In this document: in pieces, positions 1 through 12,774 of the stretch | Layout of the letters: the number at the start of each line of letters is the position of its first letter | Position numbering within the stretch: the first letter of the stretch is position 1 | Origin: Purshia tridentata | Lineage: Eukaryota; Streptophyta; Magnoliopsida; Rosales; Rosaceae | DNA length: 64,000 bases | Direction of reading: 5' to 3' | Assembly: GCA_003254885.1 (NCBI GenBank) | Contig: QANT01005791.1 | Location: 42,945-106,944, forward strand | The notes under the pieces: generated by a model | The model's database searches: none | Seen by the model: the letters and a program-made list of their open reading frames with translations, nothing else | What the model was told of the DNA's origin: nothing | Program-made: the position numbers and the translations under genes

Positions 1-1184
1 CCGAGAGCAAGGTTTCTCCTTGATCATCTCCGGTGCCATCCAACGATAAGTCCCCTTGTTTCCTTTGGTTTCCTGGCACTGCGTCTCAAGACACGACGTG
101 CCAAAATCCGCCACCTTAACCCTCATATCATCGTTAAGAAGCAAGTTATTCGATTTGAGGTCCCTGTGGATCACCCCTTGAGAATGAAGATACTCCATTC
201 CTCGGGATATGTCAAGAGCTAACCTCAGTATGGTTTCTGTTGAAAGAGAGTATGGCTCTTTCTTATTCAGATACATCCTCAGTGTTCCTTGTGACATGTA
301 TTCTGTGATGATACAGTACACAGGTGGCTTTTTACAAGCTGCAATAAACTGTAAACGAACAGAGTTCACCACTTTAATTTACCAACACAAAGCTCTAATT
401 TGGTAAAATGTTCACAAATAATTATGGGCTAACATGACAACATGCATCCACATACAAAATCTATGCTCTGAGAATTTGGGGAAAGCCTAAAAAAGATGTG
501 GGGTTTACATGAGGTGAATCTAACCATTGATAATAGTTACATGACCAATTGATTTGATTGATTTTAATGGTAAAGTGAGAGAATTTAACTTTCAAGGGTA
601 AAATGAAAAAAGAGAGTAAATTTTAGGGAGTAAATCCATAAATAAGCCTTGATTTTATGCTGAAATAATCTAAACACTCAACGGCTAATAGTACTGAAAC
701 TTGGATTTTGGTTACCAATAGTACAATTGAAATTTTCACTTGGGAGTTGGGACATAAACTTTACCTGCACTATGTTGGGATGAAAGAGACGCGAAAGCAG
801 AGCAACTTCAGACTTGAATTGCTGCTCAAGTATTGCTCTGGTCTCCTCCCTCTGGTTTGGAATCCTTACCATTTTCACAGCAACAGCTCTCTGCTTGTAG
901 ATTCCCCGGTAAATCCGACTGTGTGCTCCGGACGCGAACTTGTTACCAATAAACAGCTGAGAGAGATCAGCAGTCCACTCCTCCTGGTCCTCCTTTGACA
1001 CCTCCCAAGTCTCCACATTTTCCGACTCCAATATCATAGACCATGAGTCCAAGCTATCAAATCTCTTCCTCTCCATGTTGTTCATGTCAGAATTCATGGA
1101 GGATTTCGACCAGGAAGGGTTTGGTAAAGACTTTCCCTTGGACGACTTTCGAAGACGAAGTGCATGGAAACATGAGGTCGCCAT
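1..1184 (-). CDS. HT1: HT1-type Raf-like protein kinase, 5' part (runs off the window)
   Basis: Ser/Thr kinase of the HIGH LEAF TEMPERATURE 1 group, which in Arabidopsis controls the stomatal response to CO2. Exon 1 is 765-1184 (140 codons, ATG at 1184, donor GTAAAG); exon 2 is 348 down to the window edge (116 codons). Visible kinase landmarks are a glycine loop at residues 80-94, ATP lysine in VAVK (104), helix-C Glu near 126, HRDLKSNN (201-208, catalytic Asp 203), DFG (221-223) and APE (245-247). The tract DFGTSCLETQC and the N-terminus MATSCF are what I know from HT1 orthologues. The C-lobe after APE lies outside the window, so the gene is incomplete here only because of the cut. A TATA-like box sits about 590 bp upstream, suggesting a long 5' leader. 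Family assignment is firm; orthology with HT1 rather than a close paralogue is likely. Confidence 0.93.
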
Positions 1185-1776
1185 AGGCCCTTTAAGCAGA
1201 ATTTGGTATTATATGAAATATGGGAATTGAAGCTTGTTTTCTACCAAAAAAAACTATCAAAAGGAATTTTCCTTCTGAATGTGTGAATTGATTTCAGGAA
1301 GTGCATGAACTGATTCAGAAACATGGATTACAGAGAAGACTGGGAAACAAATATGGGTTTTCATGAAGTACCGAAACAAAGATGTTATCAAGCAATATTT
1401 AGCTGCATAAAAATTTTCAGAGAAAAAACAGAGTGATAGAAGAACCAAGAGACTATTTTCCATGTAAAAGATAAGCTATATTTGGTGTATCAAAGCAGGA
1501 ATGAATGAGTGGAAGCTTTGTGATGAAAGCAAAATAGAGGGAGGGAGAGATGGGTAATTGGTTTCATGGTTTGAAGGAGTAAAAGGAAGCAGAGGAGGAG
1601 AAAATGCATGAAAATGCAGATTTTTTCAGATAAGGAGAAAAGGGTGAGCAGATTTTCACGGTTGTTTGTGATAGATTGGATCAGGAGGATTAGGTCTTTC
1701 AGCAGTAGAAAGATGAATTCAAAGGCAGAGATTTCAGGGGTGGCTCGTGATTGCTCGGTTCAAAAGTAGTTTACTT

Positions 1777-1786
1777 TATTTATATA
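1777..1786 (-). promoter_or_regulatory. TATA-like box upstream of the HT1-type kinase
   Basis: On the minus strand this reads TATATAAATA, about 590 bp upstream of the kinase start codon. A GA/TC microsatellite sits just upstream of it. It is the only good TATA match I saw between the gene and 1.8 kb. Promoter function is inferred from sequence and position only. Confidence 0.4.
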
Positions 1787-1794
1787 TAGGGAGG

Positions 1795-1817
1795 GAGAGA
1801 GAGAGAGAGAGAGAGAG
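1795..1817. repeat. (GA)n microsatellite
   Basis: An uninterrupted GA run of about 23 bp next to the putative TATA box of the HT1-type kinase. GA/CT repeats are common in plant core promoters and bind BPC (GAGA-binding) factors; a role here is inference. Confidence 0.85.
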
Positions 1818-3854
1818 CTAATCTGTTATGTTTCTGTTGCAGGTTCTTTTTAGCATCATCAATGCTACGTTGCCACAGTGGCAAAGGTTTTGTTGGTTAG
1901 ATTGAAAGAACTTTGCTTGCTGCTGTTGGCAAAGGTTTAATACATCCCATTCTTTTAACTCTGATTAAGTGTAATGCCACTTCTATACTCAAATGTTATA
2001 CACGGGTTAGATTATACCAAATGGTGGAGTAATAGTGTTATTAATTTATCTAAAAGTATAAACTTGTCGTTCGTCCATGTTATATAATATGTGGAATACT
2101 AATATCACCTAGCGGGATTACCATCACATCCAAAGGTTTTTGTATAATAGAAAAAAAAGATAAAATTGGATTAGAATTAAAATAGATTAAGAATTCAATA
2201 TTCTCTAAGAAAAAAGAAAGTTATACAAGAAGCTTCTTAGCCCCAAAGTTAAAAGTTTATTTAAGTGGATGTATAGGTGGGCTGGGTGGCAACTGAAAAG
2301 TGGAAGGTCATGAGCCAAATCATGTTGCATGTTGTATTATTTTTGCTTACAAGTTACACTGGACTTGGAAAATTGAAAGTTTTTTTAGCCAAAAAAAAGG
2401 TGGGCTTTTGAGTGGAACCATATCAAAATTGAATGATTATCAAATATTCATTATCCTTAATGAGGTTTAAAATCTTTGAAATGAGCTGTTACTCACATCT
2501 ATACATACCATCATGATATGATTCACAATGCCTAATATTCTTTATGTCCCTATTAATAATTTGCTATGGCTCTCTGAATACTTCCTTCCATGACTTGGAG
2601 ATTATTGAAATTTAAAATCATTGAAATGATCTATTCCCCTCGTCTATACCACATGATTTGTTTGATAATACATGCCTAGCTAATCTCCTATAATACTCTA
2701 TTCCTACTTTTTATAATGAAAACTTTGATGGCTCTGATTTCAGCCCAATATAATACCAGTAAGTATTGGGTTCACCATTTCCTTAATGGGTTTTCAGCCC
2801 AATATTATAAGAAGGAAGCAAATTAAAAATGGAAAGCATTTTATACAAATGCCCAAGCTTAAGTCATCTCCAATATATTCCATTTTTTTAGAGCAGAAGA
2901 GTGGATGTGGGGATGGCAGAAAAGAAAATGTTCTCAGCACATTTCAAAGTGTAGGACCAAAGAATCAAGTGCTGATTTTCTGTATGCAAGCATTCTTATA
3001 ACTCATAAATATGGAATCAGATTAAAGAGCAAGCATAAGCAGAAATGAATAATGTTTCTTGCACAACTTAGTGCACAATATGATAGATCTGTATTCTTAG
3101 GTTTGTGGATACAAATTAAATGTCCCAATTAATATCATAGAACCTGTGGAATTGATAAGATAGCTCATGCCTCATGGCAAGCAATATGAGATTTATGCCA
3201 TTATTATACCAGTTATTAGTTTCTTTTCATATAACAGTAGCTGGAGAAGAAAAAGAAGGTTTTGGGGGTGGGGATCACCTTTAAGTTGGGTTCTGCTGTC
3301 TGTGTCTGTCTTGTTGGATATTATAAAAAGTTTTTGTCAACTATTCTTAACCATTAATTCATAAAAGTCTACATAAATCAATGGCTGATATCAACAACTG
3401 ACATTAATATTTATTTGCTCATAAAATTTAGTGTTTTGATACAAATGCAAGAGTCAAATCACAATAAGAAAGAATCTCCCTAAATCTTTTTCTTTTTTTG
3501 GTATTGTATGTAGACATTAATCTCGAGATTTACCATTGACCACATGCCTCGTTCACTCAAGGTTACAAATTTGGATCCCCATTGTTACCAGAAGAAAGGG
3601 TTTAAATTTGGATCTCATTCGGTTAAAATATTCTCTAGTTGGTTACTTGGGTTTTCAAGACATGATGGATACATACCTAAGTTAGATTTTGAAGCAGAGA
3701 CCAGAGCTAAAGAGCTTTCCAAGATAATGGTCTCCTACTTTGGATCTCGTGTTGTCAAATTAGAAACTGTTCAGTGTAAACATAGGCATATATATGTGTA
3801 TATATTCTTTTTATAAGACATAGGCATATATAATTAGATGGTAAAATCAAAAAG
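1818..3854. other. Intergenic, no gene recognised
   Basis: AT-rich spacer. Several short ORFs occur, the longest being about 90 codons at 3544-3816 on the plus strand. None matched a family I know, and none has convincing splice or promoter context. No tRNA or structured RNA was recognised. Confidence 0.6.
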
Positions 3855-4230
3855 ACGAATGCTATCACATTTTCCATTTACCTTCTTTACTAACCTTCTC
3901 CTTTATTATTCTTATTTCATATTATATTTTCATAATTCAAATTGTTCATATTTTAAATAATTATTTGAGGATCATCTTTGCAAACAAACAACTAAATTGG
4001 AAATTGTTTGATCATGTAATTGTTATAAATAAACAAACGGTGAATTAAATTCTTATAAAATCGTTTATTTATTTAATCACAGTTACATAATCAAACAATT
4101 TTCGATTTGGTTAATTTTTTGTAGAAATGATCTTCATAATTAGATCTAACAAATAAACGGTTTTGATTATAAATTTATGATGCAAATAATAAATGAGAAA
4201 ATGGGTGGAAAAAGTGAATTTAGAAAAGGG
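3855..4230. mobile_element. Long-palindrome MITE (hairpin element 1)
   Basis: The two halves are imperfect inverted repeats. The left arm around 3970-4045 and the right arm around 4060-4130 pair over about 75 bases, with a short loop at 4045-4060. The arms carry the motif shared by four other elements in this window: GATCATCTTTGCAAA, then AAATTGGAAATTGTTTG. The outer ends are ragged and the limits approximate. There is no coding capacity. Superfamily is unknown. Confidence 0.6.
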
Positions 4231-5961
4231 GCATAGACTTTTTCAATCAATAATGCCACTCAGTGCATAAGTTTTGTTCCTTTATTTGAAATTGCACTTC
4301 TGACCAAAAAAATATATGCATTTGAAACCCCACTCAAAATTAGGCTCATAAAATAAAAGAAGTCAACTCGTGATATAAAGATCCACTAAATGGGTTCACA
4401 GTTCCTCTGGGCCTTGTGGCTACCAAGTCCCAATTAAGGGTGTTAAGCTTCTCTTCTCTCAGTTTGGAGTTGTCTGTAACATAGTTGCATTGAGGTGGCA
4501 TCACATTCAATCAAATATTATTATTCTCCCCCTCACTCTTCATTGCATGCCATATAGATTTTTGTAATCTATGTTACATACAAGTATTTCTGTTGCCAGG
4601 TCACTATTTGCACTTAAAACGAAATATTTGTCAATTATTTATCATGCACCAATAATTGTATGAACATAAAAATTGCATCATGGGGTCAACATGAAAATTA
4701 ATCAACTTTTTAAGAATGAATGACTGATCTTGCTCATATTCAACCATTACTTTCTCTCCATATTTAATGTTCATCATACTCATCACTCAATCAGTCATGT
4801 CATTTGCTTGGTATTATTTGAAACATGAGCTTCATTTTGAATAAGATGGTTCCCTTGAACAACAAGGACCTCTCTCTCTCTCTCTCTCTCCCTCCCCCTC
4901 ACCGACAAGTTTTTGAATAGCCATGGGAAAAATTATTCTCAAGCTAAACTCAAACAAGTAGCTAGAGCCATTCTTTTGTCTTATATCCACATGTTCCATA
5001 CTCTTTTGGCAAACTCTCCCATTTTCTCTGGTAAATTATATATTGTGTTTGTCATTACTACCAAATGAATATAATAATTAAACAAGTCTTAGGTGGTTCC
5101 TCGATACGGCATTGATGAGCTTTTCTGTGTAATTAATTATTTGCTTCTCCTCAGCTAATTAATAGTTTCATGACAAAATAAGTGTCTCTTTATGTATAAA
5201 AGATTTGGAATGCATGGCCCATGAAGGCAACTTAATTATTGTCTAATTTTGGCTTATCTACTGATATTAATCACCACCTTCGGATTAATTAATGATTCGC
5301 TACTGCTATATATAATAAAGTATTATCATAGATGTAGTAGAACCTGATTGTCATGTTTAATTAGGATCCGTAATTACAATTATTAAAATATTGGGTCCGG
5401 GCCGAGCCGGGCATGCATATTGGGCCAGGCCTCCGGATGAATTTGGAATAACTTAGCTATAGTCTTGCTAGTACGTTCCATGCATGTATAGGGCATCCCA
5501 TCTGGACAAATCGGCACATAACCCAAAAACTATTGTTGTAAAAGTAACATACATGATATATTAACATATAGTTACTATTTCACTTAACTAATTATAACTT
5601 CCGTACAATTATTAATACTTAGAATCAAAATGATAAACCGTAGACCCAAGATCTTATTAATCCAAATTTAAAAAAATTTATTAATAATTGTACATATATT
5701 CTAACTTGAAATGTAAAATCACATTGTGTCACCATCATATATGATAATTTTCTGAATTAATTGCTATTTTTCCCTCTCAACTATAATCTATGTAACAATT
5801 GTTGGGGTAACTTAGTTGGAAGAATTGTTGAATTGCCCCATCTCAATCCCCCCCCCCCCTCCCCTCNCCCCCCCCCTTCCCACACAATCAAAATTATGAT
5901 TCACGTAAGCTCTTTAAGGTTAACTCAAGTGGTGAATGTTAGCTTTAGATTCAGTGTTCGA
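4231..5961. other. Intergenic, with (CT)n tract and poly-C tract
   Basis: AT-rich spacer with a CT microsatellite at about 4870-4892. A long C-rich tract at 5849-5877 contains one unresolved base (N at 5867). No gene was recognised. Confidence 0.6.
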
Positions 5962-6423
5962 TTTAGGGGTGAACGGGAGGTTGGTTCAACTCGACAAATA
6001 GACCGAAATCGACTACAAAAGAAGGTGCAGTGCGGGTATAAGATTTGAGTAAGTAATACTCGGTTATATATCGATCTGATTGAGGTTTCGTGGTTAGAAA
6101 CTCAGGCACCAAATAAGAGCTGAACTGCATTGACCACCGAAAAATCGATCGAGCCTTCACTTGGACCATTGAGAAATTGCCCGAACAACTAAGCCCTCAT
6201 CTCACCACTGAGCTTGGACAGTAATGCTTCTTTTGTTGGTCTCGTGTCACCAAAACAAACCAACGGGCAACCTAACCTGGTGGCATTTGGGTTGGGTTGG
6301 TTTAGTGGAGCGCCATTTTCTTTCGATATTAGTGGACTTTGTAGCACAAATCGAGCTGCTCGGTGCAGTGGGCGGGTTGGGCTCAAAATTGACCCAACCT
6401 AACCCCTGCCCACTTACCCCTAA
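5962..6423. mobile_element. Possible degenerate hAT-type MITE
   Basis: The left end reads TTAGGGGTGAACGGG and the reverse complement of the right end reads TTAGGGGTAAGTGGG. This is the kind of TAGGGGTG terminal repeat seen in many plant hAT-derived MITEs. The interior is GC-richer than its surroundings and holds GGTTGGGTTGG-like motifs in both orientations. I could not find a matching 8-bp target duplication, so the call is tentative. Confidence 0.4.
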
Positions 6424-7459
6424 TTATATTCACTCCAATATAACCACACAACAAACTATGAATATGGGTTAAATTGCCTCCCAAATTAAAATTTGAGTTA
6501 ATTAAAATGGCTATTTGATGCAGCAAACAACGGATAGATGCGAAAAGGATCGCAAGAACTTGACCTTCCTGAAATTTGTTGATTCTCTAGAAAACTTGGA
6601 AGAAAAGACTCAAAAACAATTCACTGGTAGTGACATGAGAGAATTCGCCCACTTCTGGCCCTTTTGTTGATCTCAAACTCCTCCATGAAGTTTAATGCGA
6701 TGCATTCCACATCACTATTAAACTTAATTTATTTTTTAATTTTACAGTCCTATCCGCACACCACAGTGCTATTCAAATGTATCCAACATACAGACTACAC
6801 TCCAAAAAAAAGACTTAGTTTTTTTTTTTTTAGACTGAGCTAAAAGTAAGGTTTCGATCTTAAAGAAGAATAAAGAAGAAAGGAAAGATGCAAAGCTTGT
6901 GAAGCTAACGTAATTTTCAAAAAAATCCAGCGAAAAACGTAATTTCCAAATAAGGACGCAAACAAAGAATCCTTGCAAAAGGAAAAGCATAGAAGCTTTA
7001 CCACCATTACAAACTATCAATGGGTACGTCTCAACTCTGGCCCACCACAATAACATTATGACCAAATTGCCCTTTACCTCAACGCACCCCTTGCGAAGCA
7101 CAATGGCAACAACAATCAACCAAATTTATTTATTTCCATTGAATTCGTCACCATTCACCAACTAGTAATGGTAATGGTAATAATGTCTTTATATAATAAT
7201 AGTAATATTTTGTTTTTTGGTCGACCTATAATAATAGTAATTGAATCATATAATATAAACTCGCTTGTTTTCAAGTGTGTATGAAACCACAAACCTTGGA
7301 GCCGCATCTTTCGCCACCGACCCGCTTGACACTTCAATTTACATTTTTGCCCTTCTAACTTTTCCATATTTTCAGAAGGTGGGTTTGTTTGTGACGGAGA
7401 CGCCCGTTCTGGGACAGTCACTGTTAACCACCATGTCATTGTATGTCCATTTCTGGAAA
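6424..7459. other. Intergenic, no gene recognised
   Basis: AT-rich spacer with short ORFs on both strands that resemble no known family. A T-rich run lies near 6819-6830. Nothing else could be supported. Confidence 0.55.
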
Positions 7460-7852
7460 AATGCTTGGGTCCTTAAGCTTGAGAACCAACTTTGTCCTCA
7501 AGGCCGTCAAAAGTCATAATTCTGCCATGCCGGTTCAAAATCGGAACTGTTCAATTTTTAGATTACCTAATAAAAATCATCTTTACAAAAAATCAATTTA
7601 ATCAGAAATTGTTTGGTTGTACAATTGTTAACGAATAAATATAAAATCATAGTTAAAAGACCAAACCATATATCTATTCGTTAATAGTTATACAATCAAA
7701 CAATTTCCGATTGAGTTGATTTTTTCTACAAATGATTTTTATTAGGTGATCTAAAAGTTGAACAATTCCGATTTTGAACTTGTACGGCAGAATTATGACT
7801 TTTGGCGGCCTTGAGAACAAGGTTGATCCTCAAGCTTAATGATCCAAGCATT
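7460..7852. mobile_element. Long-palindrome MITE (hairpin element 2)
   Basis: About 393 bp that fold almost end to end. The left terminus ATGCTTGGGTCCTTAAGCTT pairs with the right end CTTAATGATCCAAGCAT. The subterminal motif CTCAAGGCCGTCAAAAGTCA pairs with TGACTTTTGGCGGCCTTGAG. The arms continue inward through AAAATCGGAACTGTTCAA and the shared core motif (AATCATCTTTACAAAAAATC, AATCAGAAATTGTTTGG). It has no ORF of note. It is the clearest palindrome of the five-element set. Confidence 0.8.
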
Positions 7853-8909
7853 GTACTTATTTCTGTCCTGTATTAATAGCCAATTGGTTGCTTCATCACC
7901 GTTGATCTCAGAGAACGATGGGGCGGGACCCTTCAAGTACAAACATTCGGACCCACAGTCTCCGCCACACTATGATTTGGAAGTATTGATTCTTTGTCTG
8001 TATGTATAATGTTTTATTCGATTAGAAGATGTGCTAATCACCCTCATTGATTCATTAATTATGTTCTAATCATGTAATGTAGTAAAGTACTGATGAAATC
8101 GACTAAACTAAATCATTTGGGGTTCGGCTTTTAAACATAAATATTATTTTGATCATGAACTCAATAAAATTGTTATTTGCAATTTATTGAGTAATCGTTT
8201 AAACTAAACCAAATCAAAGACAACTTTAATATCACTAATTGACTGGCTTGAACTATCCAAAATATTATAGGACCCCATTCCATAACCCAAAACGCCAATT
8301 TCTTTGCGGGACCTACCTTTTAACTATGACAGATCACATTTCATATTCACATGAGCAAATAAAAATCAAATTTCATGAAAACGAAAAAGGAAATTTCATA
8401 ACATTTTTTATCACGTTCATTACAGTTGCATACTTTCCTACATGATAATATTAATAGCTATTACTCTTTCCTATTTTATTTTTATCGAACAAGAATGAGA
8501 GTGAGGTGATGGACGCAAATAAATAATCATAATGAACTTGCCAACTCGGAAGAGGACGAGGGTAAAAGCGTAATTCGAAGCACTGCTGATACTGAGTGAG
8601 TGTGTGTGTGAGCACGTCACGTGAAGCCATGAGCCGGAAAACGAATCAGGTAAAATGAAATCGCTGTACCGCCATTTGAAGACAGGGGACACACACGTCA
8701 TTATCACAAAAGCCTCAGACCCATTTCTGTCATTTCCTCTGTAGCCCCCCTCTCTCTCTCCCTCTCAAACTCCACCATCACCATTCACCTCTCCAGCTCC
8801 TCTTCTACCTACACACACTGACACTCTCCTCACTCTCTCTCTCTCTCTGCCACTCAGCTGCTACCAGTGCTGCTACTTTCTCTCTCTGAAAAAACCAAGC
8901 AAAACCCAA
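7853..8909 (+). promoter_or_regulatory. Promoter and CT-rich leader of the At1g16860-like gene
   Basis: The region upstream of the ATG at 8910 contains a G-box CACGTG at 8618-8623 and a strongly pyrimidine-rich stretch from about 8748 to 8885 with several CTCTCT runs. Such tracts are typical of plant 5' leaders. No clear TATA box was seen, which fits a broadly expressed gene. The exact transcription start cannot be placed. Confidence 0.5.
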
Positions 8910-11800
8910 ATGGGGACGCGCATCCCATCGCACCAGCTCAGCAACGGGCTGGTGGTGTCGGGTCGACCCGAGCAGCTCAAGGAGCGCCAGCCCACAATTG
9001 CCTCACGGGCCGTGCCGTACACCGGCGGCGACGTCAAGAAATCTGGGGAGCTCGGCAAAATGTTCGACATCCCCATCGCGGATCATCCTCCGTCATCCAA
9101 TAGCGGCGGCCCTCCTTCCTTTAAGCACTCGCGTCCTTCCTCCTCCTCCCAACCCAACAGCGGATCCGTTCGATCGGGGCCCAACTCCGGCCAGATTTCT
9201 AAGAAATCGTCTGGACCCTTAACGCCGCAGCTCCAGCCCACCGGCCTCATCACCTCCGGCCCATTGAGCTCCGGCCCACTAGGTACTGGGCCCAGGAGGT
9301 CGTCGGGGCAGCTGGAACACACCGGGTCGATGAGCAAGATGGTGTACGGGTCGGCAGTAACCACCCTGAGTGATGTGAAGGTGGCGTTTCGGATATCGAA
9401 GGCGGTGTTGTGGGTGTTCATGGTGGTGGTGGCGATGGGGTTGCTGGTTGGGGTGTTTCTGATGGTGGCGGTGAAGAAGTGGGTGATATTGGCGGCGGTG
9501 GCGCTCGTTCTGGTGCCGGCGGTGGTGGTGATTGTGTGGAATTTCGTGTGGGGGAAGAGAGGGTTGCTAGGGTTTGTGAGGAGGTACCCTGATGCTGAGC
9601 TCAGAGGTGCCATTGACGGACAGTACGTCAAGGTTACCGGGGTAATTTAACGTCTGCATCTCTCGCTTTCTGAGTTTTTCCTTTTGATATTTATTTATTT
9701 AATTTTCAGTTCATTTTATTTAAATTAGACACACTCAAACCTTTGCCCATTTGTTAGCGTTTCTAGATTTTGATAATGAGATACTACCTGCTGATGATAC
9801 CATATGTAGTATTTTGTTTTGTTTCCGAAAGCACAGTCGGTACCTTTTTTAAATTTTGACAAATGCTACCCATATTAATATAAAGGGGTTTGATTATAAT
9901 TGTAAGTGGATGTATAATATAAAGGTGTTTGTATAATTGTGGAATGGAATCTGGGTATGATTCTGCTTTGACCCATGAGGCTTTTACATGGGTATTTGTG
10001 ATCGACAACTGCGGTTACCATGGCAATGAATTTGATTTTCAGCCTGGTAATTTTGACTGAGAGATACAGTTTATCAGAAACATAAATTATGAATTATATA
10101 TATGACATTTTTAAAACTTTATTAAGTAATTTGAGTTCTAGGATGTAAATTAGTGCCTGCATGGTGCAGAATCGATTGGGAACTGAGTATATGAGGGTTT
10201 TGACTTTTGATTCACCTCACCTGTAAAGTTTGGTGACCAAGGCTGTATATGATGGTAGGAAACCATTGAACTGAAAATCTATAATATCTATGTGGGGTTT
10301 ATGTTCATATGCTAGCAATTTAGTACTTGCAATTTTGTAGCTTACTGCTACATTAGTTCCAGACCCTGGATCTTCTCTTTCGTTTGTAATCATAAATCTC
10401 ACTTGACCTATTATTTTCATTTGAAGTGATTTATAACAATTGGGTTTTGATGGCTTAGAATTTAATAACCCTAGAGAGTATTAACATTTCATTTTGTTTG
10501 TCTCGCTGTCTCGGTCTCCTCTCCTTTAAGAAGTTAGCATTTATTCTTCTATGTTTGTTTTCCATCTGTAGTAATAATGCCATGGATATCTCTTTATGTA
10601 GGTTGTAACCTGTGGCAGTATTCCTTTGGAATCGTCCTACCAAAGGGTACCTAGATGTGTATATGTTTCTACAGAATTATGTGAATATAAAGGATGTGGT
10701 GGCAAGTCTGCAAATCCTAAACACCGCTGTTTCTCATGGGGCTCTAGACATTCAGAGGTTAGTTGTCTGATTATTTGTGCTTTTGTGCTCAGAACTATGT
10801 TTCGGATACAAGTTTGGCCAATGATGATTTATAATAGAGGGATCTGTTATTGAAAAACTGAAGAACGTTTATATTATATATGGGGGACTCGAGAAGTGAA
10901 ACATAAAAAATACACGCATATATAAAAACACTATGTAACTCAAGCTTTAGGCATGCAGTTTTCTAAACCCAAAACCAGGTTATGGGACACATGAATATGG
11001 CCAGTGATGAGATGTGCAGGACATATTCATGTATGCTTTGTTACCTTCCACTGGTGTGCTGCTCAATTTGGAATTCTGGCATGAATTTTTTTGGGGGATA
11101 ATACATTTATAATTGTGAAGAAATAATGCAGTATAATCCAAGTTCCTTAAAGTTCATTAGTTTAGTCATAGAACCTTCTATTCCCTGCAATAATAAAAAC
11201 TAATCTTATGTTTTCTCTTGGACAGAAATATGTGGCTGATTTTTACATATCAGATTTCCAATCTGGGTTAAGAGCATTAGTGAAAGCTGGCTATGGGGCC
11301 AAGGTTGCCCCGTTCGTTAAACCAGCTACTGTGGTGGATGTGATGAAGGAAAACAGAGACTTATCTCCAAGTTTTCTACGCTGGCTTGCTGAGCGCAACC
11401 TCTCCACTGATGACCGTACAATGCGCCTCAAAGAAGGGTATGCCACTTTTTGTTTCTAGCCCCTTTGTACCTTGTGCATGGTTAAAGATTCTTTACTGAT
11501 GTTGTAACTTGTAAAGTGAACTAGAAACTTATCGATTTAGTATAAAATTTGTGAGATTCTATCATTTATAGTCATAGGTTTTTGAGACAATGTTTCTTCA
11601 TTGTCAGGTATATTAAAGAAGGGAGCACCGTCAGTGTGATGGGGGTGGTCCGACGCCATGATAATGTGGTCATGATTGTTCCACCAGCGGGGCCTGTCTC
11701 AACAGGCTTTCAATGGTTACGCTGCCTTCTTCCAACTTATGTTGAAGGTCTCATTCTGACATGCGATGATAATCAGAATGCTGATGTGGTTCCTGTGTAG
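8910..11800 (+). CDS. Uncharacterised two-TM membrane protein, At1g16860-like
   Basis: Four exons: 8910-9641, 10602-10757, 11226-11437 and 11608-11800. They give 431 codons with stop (430 aa), all GT-AG and in phase. Residues 1-145 are a low-complexity Ser/Gly/Pro-rich, probably cytosolic tail. Two hydrophobic segments lie at about 164-188 and 191-212. The remaining 220 residues form a conserved domain with a Cys-rich patch and a final NADVxPV. I recognise the C-terminal half as that of Arabidopsis At1g16860 and relatives, sometimes labelled ubiquitin-specific protease C19-related, although no protease motif is visible. The molecular function is unknown; a membrane location is inferred. The leader is CT-rich and the last exon ends cleanly at TAG 11800. 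Confidence 0.92.
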
Positions 11801-12774
11801 ATGTGCGTATATTTAGTTCCATCATAGACTTTTCTAGAAGTGGATTTTGCTAGTAAGAATTGAAGGGTGAAACCGATGGAAAAAGCACGTACCACCACCA
11901 CCACTGTTCTTTCATTTTCTGGTTAAGTGTTGTAATTTTTCCCCTAAAGATGCAGGGTAGAAAGGCAAAGATCACGTATTAATCAAGGTTAGTGTACTCA
12001 TGGAGTGATATAATAGATAGTAATGCGATGCACAAGGGAAAAATGGGCCTGCTAGTGCTGCTGCTACTACTACCCTTTGAAGAAGTTTCTACTTCCTAGA
12101 TGATGTAACGTCAGGAATCAGGATGCTCCGATTTCATGTACATAATAAGTCATCATAGTGTCATAGAGTCTCGCCCAAAGGGGTTCGAAACGGTTGCCTT
12201 CGTTTGATGCTCAATTTTAGTACAAAAAGTAGAGTTATCAGGGTTTCTGTGGTTTTCTTTTTGTCATTATAAATTCCTCACGTGTATTTCTATTTGATTA
12301 GATTGTGTACTGTTTGTGATACTCCCTCCTATTAATGTTAATATTCTTCTAAAAGCAACAAGCATGACATGTAATGTAATATTAATGCTTCCTGTAAAAA
12401 TTGTATGTGCCAGAACCTTGCGAGACTTGTAAAAGTATATTTGTAATTAGCACTTTATTTATTCGCCAGTAACAGATACATTGGGAGGATATTTTAATAA
12501 AAGAAAAAATTGGTGTTATCCATTTTATTTAACCATTGCAAGCTGTACGTTGCCACTTGGCTTAATGTATGCATGCACCCACAGGATACAGTGAGACACA
12601 CTCCCAAATCTATTCAGTTAAAGCCAACATGGAAAAAACGAAAGGAGACGCAAAAGTTGCTACCAGTGAATCTTATTGATATTTGCTTCAAGGTTTAACA
12701 GTATATAAATTCATGGCCTCTGGTGGGTTGTAAGGACGAGAGGAGGCAAAACACATCGATAAAGATGGGAGGGA
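11801..12774. other. Convergent 3' region between the At1g16860-like gene and IBR1
   Basis: This 974-bp spacer must hold the 3' ends of two genes that converge. Candidate poly(A) signals occur, for example TTAATAAAAG near 12494 on the plus strand. No further gene was seen. Confidence 0.6.

Noticed and set aside
1257-1463. 68-codon minus-strand ORF upstream of the HT1-type kinase as a small secreted protein
   Set aside because: It lies in the presumed 5' leader, has no recognised homologue and looks like chance hydrophobic AT-rich sequence.
9083-9631. 182-codon ORF antisense to exon 1 of the At1g16860-like gene
   Set aside because: Mirror of a GC-rich real exon; composition is that of a shadow frame and there is no independent support.
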